NCBI GenBank assembly: GCA_052035235.1
Contig: JBPOHT010000026.1
Location: 1-64,000 of the forward strand
Direction of reading: 5' to 3'
Source: Solimonas_A sp052035235
GTDB taxonomy: Bacteria > Pseudomonadota > Gammaproteobacteria > Nevskiales > Nevskiaceae
Length of the DNA stretch: 64,000 nt
Shown: positions 1 to 6,347 of the stretch, one piece after another
How the letters are laid out: each line of letters begins with the position of its first letter
Position numbering within the stretch: position 1 is the first letter of the stretch
Made by a program: the position numbers and the translations under genes
Notes under the pieces: model-generated
What the model was told of the DNA's origin: nothing
Databases searched by the model: none
The model's input: the letters and a program-made list of their open reading frames with translations, nothing else

Positions 1-199
1 CCAACTACAGCGACTGACACGCCACAAATATCGGATTCTTTATCTTGACGAATCCAATGCGTCGATGCCGGCCCTTGGCACAAAGCGACCGTTCCTGAAG
101 GTAAGTCGCTAGGTCGGCAAAAGGCACGTAGCGGCCAGATAGAAAACGTTGGTTTTCTTTACGCGCATCCAGCCTCCACTCGCGGGGGCTTTTTTGAGC

Positions 200-245
200 T
201 TGTTTATGTAAAAAAATCAGGTATAGTTTTCTAAATAAAGAAAAC
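200..245 (+). promoter_or_regulatory. Promoter and inverted repeat upstream of the resolvase
   Basis: TTGTTT at 200-205 and TATAGT at 222-227 are separated by 16 bases, a reasonable sigma-70 promoter. A GTTTTC/GAAAAC inverted repeat (226-231 and 240-245) overlaps the -10 box. Serine resolvases often bind palindromic sites next to their own gene and repress it, so this may be a recombination (res) subsite and operator. The AT-rich stretch differs from the GC-rich surroundings. The role is inferred. Confidence 0.5.
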
Positions 246-256
246 GTACCTTTTCT

Positions 257-895
257 ATGCTCATTGGATACGCTCGGGTCAGCACCCAAGATCAAAATCC
301 TGAACTGCAAACCGATGCTCTGGCAGCAGCGGGTTGCGAACAGGTCTATCAGGAAAAGCTGTCAGGAAAAACGCGATCGCGCCCAAAGCTGGAAGAGTGC
401 CTACGGACGCTTCGCAAAGGAGATGCCCTGGTGGTTTGGAGGCTCGACCGATTGGGTAGAAGCCTCAAAGACCTCGTTGAAATCATCACCGACCTTGATG
501 CACGCGGGGTAGCCTTCAGGTCGATTACCGAATCAATTGATACGAGCAGCGCTGGTGGCAAGCTTGTTTTTCATGTGTTCGGAGCATTGGCGGAATTCGA
601 ACATAGCCTGATCCGGGAGCGGACGATTGCTGGTTTGGCCGCTGCGAGGGCACGAGGCCGCAAGGGTGGAAGAAAACCCAAGCTGAGCAAGTCAGATGTG
701 AAAAAAGCGGCAGCCATGCTGCGCGACCCGACCGTGACCAAGACCGAGGTGGCGGAACACTTTGGAATAACGCGCATAACGCTCAACGAATCCCTGAAGC
801 GAGAGGGCTACCCACTCAACCCGGCGGCAGCTTCGCTTGAGACACTTGAAGGCCCAGTGGTTAGCTCAAACCTTCCGCCAACTGCTCTGAGTTAG
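257..895 (+). CDS. Serine site-specific recombinase, resolvase/invertase family
   Basis: 212 residues. The N-terminal catalytic domain starts MLIGYARVSTQDQNPELQ, with the nucleophilic serine at residue 9 and the family motif LDRLGRSLKDL near residues 63-73. GGKLVFHVFGALAEFEHSLIRERT near residues 101-124 is the conserved helix E region. The C-terminus (about residues 140-185) carries a Hin-like helix-turn-helix. Full length for the small resolvase/invertase family. No transposase is visible beside it; the left edge is only 256 bases away, so it may belong to a Tn3-like element outside the window or act on the ICE itself. It is less GC-rich than neighbouring genes, which suggests separate acquisition. 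No good Shine-Dalgarno is visible before the ATG. Confidence 0.93.
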   Translation: MLIGYARVSTQDQNPELQTDALAAAGCEQVYQEKLSGKTRSRPKLEECLRTLRKGDALVVWRLDRLGRSLKDLVEIITDLDARGVAFRSITESIDTSSAGGKLVFHVFGALAEFEHSLIRERTIAGLAAARARGRKGGRKPKLSKSDVKKAAAMLRDPTVTKTEVAEHFGITRITLNESLKREGYPLNPAAASLETLEGPVVSSNLPPTALS

Positions 896-1225
896 CGACT
901 TTCAGGATTGGCTGTTTTTTAACCGTGAACGCAAAAAAATTGCGCACCCACCCACCCATGTCAGTGTATTGAAGGTTTTTTTGGTTCTTTAAGGACGTGC
1001 CTGTTCATTTCTACCGGCCTTGTTTTCTGTCTCGTTCGCGCTTTCCTGCAGGCTCGCCACATCGTGCGAGGTGGAACGAGCCAGGCGGGTCAGGGAAACT
1101 CCGGCCGGCCGATCGAATGAGGTTCTCGGGTCCACCGCGTTCTATCCGCGCCACGGCTCCCCGGGCCATTCAGGCAATCCTCCCCGGCCGGCAATTTGGA
1201 AGGGGGCGCCCTCGCGTGTGCCAGA
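896..1225. other. Non-coding stretch with a nested hairpin
   Basis: No convincing reading frame. The first 100 bases are AT-rich with T and A runs. At 1031-1080 there is a nested hairpin: CTCGTTC (1031-1037) pairs with GAACGAG (1074-1080), enclosing CTCGC (1053-1057) with GCGAG (1066-1070). It may be part of a structured RNA but has no second copy that I can see. Confidence 0.35.
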
Positions 1226-1741
1226 CTACCAGCGGCGCCAGGGAGCGCACCGCGGGGACCAGTCGGGCCTCGGGAAGTACGGCCATCGTGCCGGCGGCAG
1301 GGGACGCAGCCCGAGGCGCTTGGTGGGAGATGGTGTCGGTGTCGTTGTGGCGACGTTGAAGGCCGGTGCCGGGCCACGACTGGCTACTTCACCCTTTGGT
1401 TCCTGGCGCCGCGGGCGTCCGTACGCGTTTAGCGCTGCCACTGGAGGCTCAGCTATGGCCGCGGCCGGCGGCATCAGCGGGCGGCCGCAGCTGCCGTAGA
1501 GCTCCAGGACGTCGGCCTCGAGCTCGTCCAATTCCTGGAGCACCGCCTGCAGCCCCTCGTTGGAGTCCATCGCCTGGTCAATTCTGCAGTCCCATCGGCG
1601 GCCACCAAACAGCCTCGGCGCGCGATCGCACAGCCAGTCGGCTGCGGCGTCGTCGCTGCCCAGGATCTCGACGGTCCTCGCAAAGGCCTGCCGGCGCCGG
1701 GCTTCCTGCTCGACGGCAAAGGATTGGTGTAGTCCGTACAT
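1226..1741 (-). CDS. Hypothetical protein, possibly DUF2384/ParS-like N-terminal part
   Basis: 171 residues starting MYGLHQSFAVEQ; a GGGGTGAG Shine-Dalgarno lies just before the ATG. Residues about 22-75 (TVEILGSDDAAADWLCDRAP then FGGRRW and a following helix) resemble the toxin-binding domain of Xre/MbcA/ParS antitoxins, whose pattern is AxxWLxxPxxxLGGxxP, but the match is loose. The remaining 95 residues are proline- and arginine-rich and may be low-complexity or beyond the true end of similarity. It is transcribed against the neighbouring accessory genes. I am not sure that it is a real gene. Confidence 0.4.
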   Translation of the reverse strand: MYGLHQSFAVEQEARRRQAFARTVEILGSDDAAADWLCDRAPRLFGGRRWDCRIDQAMDSNEGLQAVLQELDELEADVLELYGSCGRPLMPPAAAIAEPPVAALNAYGRPRRQEPKGEVASRGPAPAFNVATTTPTPSPTKRLGLRPLPPARWPYFPRPDWSPRCAPWRRW

Positions 1742-2013
1742 ATCTCACCCCGCCAGGATCCGCTGGCGCGTCAAAGAACGCGGCTGGGCCGCGCAAGTTG
1801 CCGATCCCCGCGCCGGCCGAAGCCGGGCGGTTTGAGGTGATTTGTGGACGCAGCGGAAAAGTTCAAGAGGGGCGGGAGAACGAGTTTTCCCGGATCCGCA
1901 GGAAACAGGTTTGCAATTGAATTTAAAGGAAATTGTCGATGGCGGATGAATTCAGGCGGCGCCGTATTTCGTACTGTTACCATTCCCGATGTCACCAAGA
2001 TCAGGAGCATGAC

Positions 2014-2373
2014 GTGTCGACCTTGAAGTTCCAGTTTGTGCCCGCGAACCTGCGGCAGACCGCCGCCCACCTGAAGCGGGACGCAGGGGTGAAGTTTGGG
2101 AAGAAGTCGGAGAGCGAGGTCGAGGACTTCCTGGTAGACGAGGCGGTGAAACTGTTCCTGACCAGGTACGGCACCCGGGACCTGGATCCCAAGGCCATCA
2201 ACTGCGAAGGAGTCTCGCCGGCGAATATCCTGTACCGCGGGCTGTTGCTGGGCTTCTCGGTCTCCGGCGAGGCGAGCGGCGGAACATTGCGCGAGGTCGA
2301 GGTGCCCGGGACGGCCCCCCGGAAGAAGGGAGCATCGTTCGTCAGCGTAGAGTTCTGGGTCCTGCTCGGGTAG
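2014..2373 (+). CDS. Hypothetical ICE protein
   Basis: 119 residues from a GTG at 2014, chosen because AGGAG at 2002-2006 sits at the right distance. An upstream in-frame ATG at 1939, also with an AAAGGA, would add 25 residues of unlikely composition (RRRRISYCYHSRCHQ). The protein (MSTLKFQFVPANLRQTAAHL) is soluble, with no signal peptide or membrane helix. I do not recognise the family. It is the first gene of the accessory run and is followed by pseudoknot RNA copy A. Confidence 0.6.
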   Translation: MSTLKFQFVPANLRQTAAHLKRDAGVKFGKKSESEVEDFLVDEAVKLFLTRYGTRDLDPKAINCEGVSPANILYRGLLLGFSVSGEASGGTLREVEVPGTAPRKKGASFVSVEFWVLLG

Positions 2374-2437
2374 TGGATTGCAGCCTGTTGCAGCGCCCGG
2401 GCGACGTGATAACCTACGTGCATAGATTTCACCCTGG

Positions 2438-2509
2438 CGACGTGGGCATCGTCGCACCCTACAAGCAGCTCCGGATCGGGTAGAGCTGCGAACCGCAAGG
2501 TTTCGATCC
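2438..2509 (+). ncRNA. Pseudoknot RNA element, copy A
   Basis: First of six related elements. Hairpin P2 is CGACG/CGTCG (2438-2442, 2450-2454). The core follows: GCAGCTC (2465-2471) pairs with GAGCTGC (2483-2489); its loop holds GGATC (2473-2477), which pairs with GATCC (2505-2509) as a pseudoknot; a small AACC-gcaa-GGTT hairpin (2491-2502) lies between. The long hairpin P1 present in most other copies is not obvious here. It lies about 230 bases before the micropeptide gene at 2743. Confidence 0.75.
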
Positions 2510-2691
2510 GTCACTCTGTTGCAAGCTCTTACGAGCGCATTTCCTGCCCGCTGAATCTGCAGGTTTCTCGTCGGCCTTCTTGGCCTGTTTCTGATTCCAC
2601 CGTCGCTTCGTCCTGATCGCTACTGCGACCAGGTCAGCGGCTTGCTGTTGCTGTTCCTTCCACTTCCGTCGCGTTCTGCGACCCACCCAGC
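2510..2691. other. Spacer between RNA copy A and its leader hairpin
   Basis: About 180 bases with no convincing gene on +. On the minus strand a GTG at 2686 opens a 75-codon, very basic frame, but its end is the antisense of RNA copy A and no Shine-Dalgarno precedes it, so I do not call it. Confidence 0.4.
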
Positions 2692-2736
2692 CGGGGTTAC
2701 TCCCCGTCAGGGGCGTACTCCGGCCTATTGCCGGAG
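2692..2736 (+). promoter_or_regulatory. SD-sequestering leader hairpin (micropeptide 1)
   Basis: CGGGG/CCCCG hairpin (2692-2696, 2702-2706), then the recurrent GGGGCGTACTC segment. CTCCGG (2718-2723) pairs with CCGGAG (2731-2736), and the latter contains the GGAG Shine-Dalgarno for the ATG at 2743. Similar leaders recur before most accessory genes up to 10.5 kb. Confidence 0.65.
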
Positions 2737-2742
2737 CTCGCC

Positions 2743-2823
2743 ATGTCTCATCTCTTCACCGTCAAGATGTTCGGTCTGTACTTCGTCACCTCCCAGCTGC
2801 TCGCCCTCGTGGTTGCACGCTGA
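2743..2823 (+). CDS. 26-residue hydrophobic micropeptide 1
   Basis: Reads MSHLFTVKMFGLYFVTSQLL then ALVVAR and a TGA. GGAG at 2733-2736 is six bases from the ATG. It is a single predicted transmembrane helix with a short polar N-terminus. It resembles the next small gene (2939-3022): both share the order MS, TVK, SQ and an L-A-V-V or V-L-A-V tail, so the pair is probably paralogous. Tiny single-helix proteins often act as membrane regulators or type I-like toxins; no function can be assigned from sequence alone. Confidence 0.6.
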   Translation: MSHLFTVKMFGLYFVTSQLLALVVAR

Positions 2824-2855
2824 TCTGTTGGTCCCGCGCCGGTGTATCGGCTGCG

Positions 2856-2898
2856 GGGCCTTCACCAAACGGCCGTCCTGGCCGCTTGGTGAAGGCCC
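2856..2898 (+). terminator. Strong 13-bp hairpin between the two micropeptide genes
   Basis: GGGCCTTCACCAA (2856-2868) pairs perfectly with TTGGTGAAGGCCC (2886-2898). No U-run follows, so it is either a weak terminator, an RNA-stability element, or the hairpin part of the second micropeptide's leader. Confidence 0.5.
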
Positions 2899-2938
2899 TG
2901 TAGCCCTCAATCCACCCAACCGGAACCGGAGTACGACG

Positions 2939-3022
2939 ATGTCTATCCTGACTGTGAAGAACCTCATCCTCTGCGTCCTGGTGTCCCAGGTTCTCGCCGT
3001 GGCCGTCACCATGCATGCATGA
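2939..3022 (+). CDS. 27-residue hydrophobic micropeptide 2
   Basis: Reads MSILTVKNLILCVLVSQVLA then VAVTMHA. GGAG at 2928-2931 is seven bases from the ATG. It is one hydrophobic helix and a likely paralogue of micropeptide 1 (shared MS, TVK, SQ and LA positions). A longer in-frame reading back to 2642 exists, but it would run through the first micropeptide and the 13-bp hairpin and has no ribosome binding site, so I use the short form. RNA copy B starts 28 bases after the stop. Confidence 0.6.
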   Translation: MSILTVKNLILCVLVSQVLAVAVTMHA

Positions 3023-3049
3023 GGTATGAACAGACGCCGTGAAAGCGGC

Positions 3050-3172
3050 GTCTTCCTGGAGGGCCTCTCTGGAGGTCCTGCAGGAAGACGGATTTACCGT
3101 GTCGACTGCGTTTCAGTCGAAAGAAGTAGCTTCGGATCAGGCAGAGCTGCGCGATCGCAAGATCGTTGGTCC
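3050..3172 (+). ncRNA. Pseudoknot RNA element, copy B
   Basis: P1 GTCTTCCTG/CAGGAAGAC (3050-3058, 3081-3089). P2 CGACTG/CAGTCG (3103-3108, 3114-3119). Core stem GTAGCTT (3126-3132) with GAGCTGC (3144-3150), keeping the pairing through G-U wobbles. Small hairpin GATC-gcaa-GATC (3153-3164). Pseudoknot GGATC (3134-3138) with GGTCC (3168-3172), one G-U. An upstream hairpin GACGCCG/CGGCGTC (3033-3039, 3046-3052) shares GTC with P1, so the two are mutually exclusive. It precedes the DUF3577 gene; I recall a published DUF3577 RNA motif from bacterial intergenic-region screens, and this may be that motif. Confidence 0.8.
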
Positions 3173-3210
3173 TTTTTCCCTCACGCGAAGTCACATTCGC
3201 ACCATCCCGC

Positions 3211-3280
3211 CGGGGTATGTCCGCCCCGTCAGGGTCGGCATTTCTCCTGCGACGTTGTTCTTCACTTAACTCTCAGGAGA
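3211..3280 (+). promoter_or_regulatory. SD-sequestering leader (DUF3577 gene)
   Basis: CGGGG/CCCCG hairpin (3211-3215, 3224-3228) followed by TCTCCTG (3243-3249), which is perfectly complementary to CAGGAGA (3274-3280), the Shine-Dalgarno of the next gene. Seven base pairs would hide the ribosome binding site. Confidence 0.65.
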
Positions 3281-3287
3281 GATGTCC

Positions 3288-3773
3288 ATGTCCACCAATG
3301 TCACCAACGCTGTTTCGTCCAACACCGCCGGCAACGGCGCGAAGTATTTCGACCTCCACACCACTGGCGTCGGTTATCTCAACCGCGCACGTGAGGTGAC
3401 GCTGAAGAAGGGTAGCTTCCTCGCCGTCGACGTGTCCGCCCTGCGCGGCTCCGCCGATGCCGTGGAATACACCCGCTTCGACTGCCGCGTCAGCGGCGAA
3501 GAAGCCCAGGCTGTCGTGCGCAAGCTCCAGCCGGATATCGACGCGAAGAAGAAGGTCATCGTGGGCTTCAAGCTCGGCGATCAGTACGCCGAGCCGTTCG
3601 TCTACGAGTCCGGTGAAAAGAAGGGCCAGACCGGGGTTTCCCTGAAGGCTCGTCTGCTGTTCATCCAGTGGGCCAAGGTCGACGGCGTCACCGTCTACCA
3701 GGCGCCTCGCCAGGATGAGCAGGAACCGGATGCTTCGTCGGTCGCTCCGTTCGAAGAGTCTGCTGCTGCCTAA
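3288..3773 (+). CDS. DUF3577 / STY4534-family ICE protein
   Basis: 161 residues from the ATG at 3288, preferred over an ATG at 3282 because AGGAG at 3275-3279 is eight bases away from 3288 and only two from 3282. The body (KYFDLHTTGVGYLNRAREV, FLAVDVSALRG, EYTRFDCRVSG, VIVGFKLGD) matches my knowledge of the DUF3577 family, annotated as the STY4534-type ICE replication protein of SPI-7-like elements. Its fold is probably OB-like and single-stranded-DNA related, but that is inference. It is preceded by RNA copy B and an SD-sequestering leader, and followed by a 12-bp hairpin. Confidence 0.85.
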   Translation: MSTNVTNAVSSNTAGNGAKYFDLHTTGVGYLNRAREVTLKKGSFLAVDVSALRGSADAVEYTRFDCRVSGEEAQAVVRKLQPDIDAKKKVIVGFKLGDQYAEPFVYESGEKKGQTGVSLKARLLFIQWAKVDGVTVYQAPRQDEQEPDASSVAPFEESAAA

Positions 3774-3784
3774 ACCACACTGCC

Positions 3785-3830
3785 GACGCGGAAGGGTCTC
3801 CCTTCCGCGTCCGGCAGTTCCTTCCAGGAG
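3785..3830 (+). promoter_or_regulatory. Intergenic hairpin and leader (3836 gene)
   Basis: A perfect 12-bp hairpin GACGCGGAAGGG (3785-3796) with CCCTTCCGCGTC (3800-3811), then TCCT (3819-3822) complementary to AGGA (3826-3829) of the Shine-Dalgarno, with a loop of only three bases. It fits the general leader design, with the weakest anti-SD stem of the set. Confidence 0.5.
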
Positions 3831-3835
3831 TTTCC

Positions 3836-4279
3836 ATGAAGATCCAAGACTTGCTGCAACTGCTGTCCGGATACCCGCCCGAGGCCGAGCTGGACATCCT
3901 TCTCAGCGCCAACGGCACCGAGGCGAGAATCACCGAGCTGCAGGCGGGCTTCTCCGTCGCTCGCGGTTGCGACGAGATCCTGCCGAAGAATGCGGTTTCG
4001 GTGAGCCTCTACGAGCCCGAGCCCGAAGGTGAGCCATTCTTCGATGAACAGCTTCGCCTAGGGATTCCGGATGAACTGATCGACCTCTGTGCCGAGTACA
4101 AGCTGGAGCCGCAGGAAGTTCTGCACGGCTTCATCGCGGACCTCTGCGAGATCCGCAACCCGGCCTCTGCCCCTCGGCCGGACGGGTTGAGCTCTCACGG
4201 TTCCGACGAGCGCGACATGGCCTGGGCCTGGTTCGACCGGGCCGGGTATACCTGGAGAAAATCAGGCGAAGCAGCCTAA
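3836..4279 (+). CDS. Hypothetical ICE protein
   Basis: 147 residues, MKIQDLLQLLSGYPPEAELD; AGGAG at 3826-3830 gives the start. Acidic and soluble. The first 60 residues (leucine-rich helix, PPEAELDILLSANGTEARI) look like a small alpha/beta domain, followed by an acidic middle (EPEPEGEPFFDEQLRLGIPD) and a tryptophan-containing end (DMAWAWFDRAGYTWRKSG). I do not recognise the family. RNA copy C starts 32 bases after its stop. Confidence 0.75.
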   Translation: MKIQDLLQLLSGYPPEAELDILLSANGTEARITELQAGFSVARGCDEILPKNAVSVSLYEPEPEGEPFFDEQLRLGIPDELIDLCAEYKLEPQEVLHGFIADLCEIRNPASAPRPDGLSSHGSDERDMAWAWFDRAGYTWRKSGEAA

Positions 4280-4311
4280 AATTGCGGTATTGCGCCAGGC
4301 CACAGCCCGGC

Positions 4312-4453
4312 GTCTTCCTCAAGGGGGTAGGTGCCCCCTTGAGGAAGACGGTTTCACCCGTGGCGACTGCGGTTCAGTCGCGCCCTGCAGGCTCGTCCTG
4401 CATGAAGCGGATCCGGTTCGGGAAGATCCGCGGGGTCGAAAGACCATCGAACC
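4312..4453 (+). ncRNA. Pseudoknot RNA element, copy C
   Basis: P1 is a perfect 16-bp hairpin, GTCTTCCTCAAGGGGG (4312-4327) with CCCCCTTGAGGAAGAC (4334-4349). P2 is CGACTG/CAGTCG (4364-4369, 4375-4380). A 26-base insertion containing CCTGCAGG precedes the core. Core stem GCGGATC (4407-4413) with GATCCGC (4425-4431), small hairpin GGTC-gaaa-GACC (4434-4445), pseudoknot GGTTC (4415-4419) with GAACC (4449-4453). Compared with copies A and E, both strands of the pseudoknot and of the core stem have changed and remain paired. Confidence 0.82.
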
Positions 4454-4566
4454 TTTAGTCCCCTGATTACAACTAGGGCTCTCCGACAGGGGCTTCACCG
4501 CGTTCCGGTGCGTGAACTGGGACGTCTTCAACTCCGCCGGTAACTCTGTTACCGGCATCTACAACG

Positions 4567-4630
4567 CCCTGGCGGGCCTCCCGCCAGGGGGCGCGCCTTG
4601 CCAGGGATCATCCATCCAACCGCAAGGTGC
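4567..4630 (+). promoter_or_regulatory. SD-sequestering leader (DUF3275 gene)
   Basis: A 10-bp hairpin CCCTGGCGGG (4567-4576) with CCCGCCAGGG (4580-4589), then GCGCCTTG (4593-4600), which pairs with CAAGGTGC (4623-4630) over eight positions with one G-U. The second strand contains the AAGG Shine-Dalgarno of the ATG at 4634. A CCGGTAAC-type hairpin also lies upstream near 4540-4557. Confidence 0.65.
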
Positions 4631-4633
4631 GTC

Positions 4634-5230
4634 ATGTCCCTCTTCAAGCTCAGTGGTGTTCTCACAATCCGCGCGATCAACGGGTCGCGCGGGACGTTCA
4701 ACGTAGGCCGGTTGATCACTCCTATCGGCGACTTCGCAGTGAAGTCGCCGGCGATCGAGGAGTACGAGCCCGGCAAATACGAGGGTGAGTTCGGGGTTTC
4801 CCGAATCTATCCCTCGCACTACTTCGCCCATGGGCGCCTGGTCGTGGAGGTTCGTGCTGACGTCGCGTCGATTGCGCTGGCGTCGATCGCCGACCTTCCC
4901 ACGGAGGAACAGGCCCCGATGGAGGAGCAGGATCCGGCGAGCGAGAAGCTCGTGCCGCCTGCGCCTGGCGCGACCCCGGTGGAACCTCAGACCCCGGTGG
5001 TGGCGGATGCGGAACCCGCGGTTGATGCTCGTGCCCCAGCAGGGCATGTCGCTTCGGCGACAAGCTCGGAGAAGTCCTTCCAGGACCTCTTCGGCGAGCT
5101 CTGGCCGCTACAGGACAGGGTGAAGCTGGATCCCACCGTCGACCGGATGCAGTTCCGCGCACAGCGGGACGCGCTAAAGGAGATGGGGTATCGCTTCCAG
5201 CCCTTGGGTCAGGTCTGGGAGAAGGCATAA
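4634..5230 (+). CDS. DUF3275 family ICE protein
   Basis: 198 residues from the ATG at 4634, placed by AAGG at 4624-4627. The N-terminal 80 residues (LSGVLTIRAINGSRGTFNVG, then GDFAVKSPAIEEYEPGKYEG, SRIYPSHYFAHGRLVVEVRA) match the DUF3275 pattern that I know from SPI-7/PFGI-type ICEs. A proline- and acidic-rich linker (about residues 88-150) leads to a C-terminal helical segment (FQDLFGELWPLQDRVKLDPT, then MQFRAQRDALKEMGYRF). No signal or membrane segment. Function unknown. RNA copy C and a leader hairpin lie upstream. Confidence 0.82.
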   Translation: MSLFKLSGVLTIRAINGSRGTFNVGRLITPIGDFAVKSPAIEEYEPGKYEGEFGVSRIYPSHYFAHGRLVVEVRADVASIALASIADLPTEEQAPMEEQDPASEKLVPPAPGATPVEPQTPVVADAEPAVDARAPAGHVASATSSEKSFQDLFGELWPLQDRVKLDPTVDRMQFRAQRDALKEMGYRFQPLGQVWEKA

Positions 5231-5238
5231 TGCCTTCT

Positions 5239-5457
5239 GCCGATGGGGTGGATCCCCATCGGCCTTCCCGCAGCGCTCGGGTGAGCGTTGCGGGAAGGCC
5301 GATGGTCTTCGTTCACCTCACCGGTTGCTCGCCGCCGGTGACCGGGCGAAGCCCCTTTGTACGGCTGATAACCGTGCCCGATGACTTGTTGAGCCCACGA
5401 GCCCCAAAAACTGGGTTGAAGCGCGCGACGGTACCCTACGGGAAGGTCACCGGCGGC
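5239..5457 (+). ncRNA. Structured RNA region with a 13-bp long-range stem
   Basis: Directly after the DUF3275 stop come two perfect or near-perfect hairpins: GCCGATGGGG/CCCCATCGGC (5239-5248, 5254-5263) and CTTCCCGCAGCGCTC/GAGCGTTGCGGGAAG (5264-5278, 5283-5297). Then GCCGCCGGTGACC (5331-5343) pairs perfectly with GGTCACCGGCGGC (5445-5457), enclosing about 100 bases that contain smaller hairpins such as ACGG/CCGT. No reading frame is convincing. It is unlike the pseudoknot elements apart from the P1-like second hairpin. Confidence 0.55.
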
Positions 5458-5598
5458 GCCTTCTGAGGGGCAATGCCTTCTATACGCATGTCCGGCCACT
5501 TCACTTCATCGGCCGGCCGCAGGAAGTAGCAATGCCGTTGTCCGGCTGCGCCGCGACAGCGAGAGTCGAACCAGGCTCCGCGTGCGGCATGGCGCGGG

Positions 5599-5711
5599 GC
5601 TTACCGATGCCCATCACCAGGTGGCCATCGGTAAGCTTTCCAGATGGAGGCCAGTTTTGCAGTGAAGCCGCCCCGGATCGGGCAGGGCGGCGGGTCCCAG
5701 GACCTCGATCC
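5599..5711 (+). ncRNA. Pseudoknot RNA element, copy F (P2 lost)
   Basis: P1 GCTTACCGATG/CATCGGTAAGC (5599-5609, 5626-5636). Core stem GCCGCCC (5667-5673) with GGGCGGC (5685-5691), fully compensated relative to GCAGCTC/GAGCTGC. Small hairpin GGTC/GACC (5693-5696, 5701-5704). Pseudoknot GGATC (5675-5679) with GATCC (5707-5711). The CGACTG hairpin is missing between P1 and core, so this copy may be degenerate. No gene follows directly; copy D lies 190 bases downstream. Confidence 0.7.
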
Positions 5712-5904
5712 TCGTTTGCAATCCGGCCCCAGGGCCTGCTTTCACAATCAGACAGGGAATCGTCCAGCTGCGTCAGGCAACGTGGCTGGCGGCCGCCGCG
5801 GCATCTGCCGCCGGCGGTGTCGGGGATCACGTCAAAGCGGTGTGTCGCTGCATCAGGCGTGATTGGGATGCACCGGCCGGTGATTTATGCCGGCCGGCTT
5901 CCGT

Positions 5905-6030
5905 CCTCTTTCGGGAAGCTCTCTCGCGAGCTTGCCGAAAGAGGGTGTTACCCGTGCGACTGCGGTCCAGTCGAGCCCTTTAAGCAGCTGCGGTTTCGGT
6001 AGCGCTGCGCGATCGGAAGATCGTGAAACC
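5905..6030 (+). ncRNA. Pseudoknot RNA element, copy D
   Basis: P1 CCTCTTTCGG/CCGAAAGAGG (5905-5914, 5935-5944), extended inside by AAGCTC/GAGCTT. P2 CGACTG/CAGTCG (5957-5962, 5968-5973). Core stem GCAGC/GCTGC (5984-5988, 6004-6008), small hairpin GATC-ggaa-GATC (6011-6022), pseudoknot GGTTTC (5992-5997) with GAAACC (6025-6030), six pairs. The pseudoknot covaries against all other copies. Confidence 0.8.
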
Positions 6031-6068
6031 TTGTTGTTCTATGCCAGGCCATTCGTGGCCTTCACCCA

Positions 6069-6124
6069 CCGGTCGGGAACGCACGTTCCTGACCGGAACG
6101 TGCTGCTCCGCCATTTTCTTGGAG
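6069..6124 (+). promoter_or_regulatory. SD-sequestering leader (6132 gene)
   Basis: Hairpin CCGGTCGGGAAC (6069-6080) with GTTCCTGACCGG (6085-6096), then the recurrent ACGTGCTGCTCC segment. CTCC (6106-6109) can pair with GGAG (6121-6124), the Shine-Dalgarno of the ATG at 6132. Confidence 0.55.
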
Positions 6125-6131
6125 TTGCACG

Positions 6132-6320
6132 ATGGTGAACTATCTCGACCTGAAGTACCTGGTCAAAGTAGAAAAGGATTTGCGCGACGCTGCGGATGAT
6201 CCCGAGCGTGCGGCGCAGATCAAGGCCTACCTTGATGCCAATCCCGATGTCCGGGATGAACTGGCCGACGTCTACGTGCGCGCTCTGCGCACGCTGGAAC
6301 GCCAGCAGAACGCAGGCTAA
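6132..6320 (+). CDS. Small hypothetical protein
   Basis: 62 residues, MVNYLDLKYLVKVEKDLRDA; GGAG at 6121-6124 is seven bases from the ATG. Charged and almost entirely helical by composition (KVEKDLRDAADDPERAAQIK, then DELADVYVRALRTLERQQ). No cysteine, signal or membrane segment. It converges on the minus-strand pair at 6348-7027. Family not recognised. Preceded by RNA copy D and a leader hairpin, so it belongs to the same regulated set. Confidence 0.75.
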   Translation: MVNYLDLKYLVKVEKDLRDAADDPERAAQIKAYLDANPDVRDELADVYVRALRTLERQQNAG

Positions 6321-6347
6321 TCCCTGCTTTTCACTCTGTCAGTCAGG

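Noticed and set aside
5..310. 101-residue frame on the minus strand at the left edge
   Set aside because: Overlaps the resolvase start and promoter region; no family and no Shine-Dalgarno.
1771..2514. 247-residue frame on the minus strand
   Set aside because: It runs antisense to the 2014-2373 gene, which has a better start and composition, and includes the antisense of RNA copy A.
2459..2686. 75-residue basic protein on the minus strand from a GTG
   Set aside because: No ribosome binding site, extreme composition, and its end is the antisense of RNA copy A.
5532..6002. 156-residue frame on + in the RNA-rich region
   Set aside because: It passes through the hairpins and pseudoknots of copies F and D, whose paired bases covary without regard to codons; no ribosome binding site.
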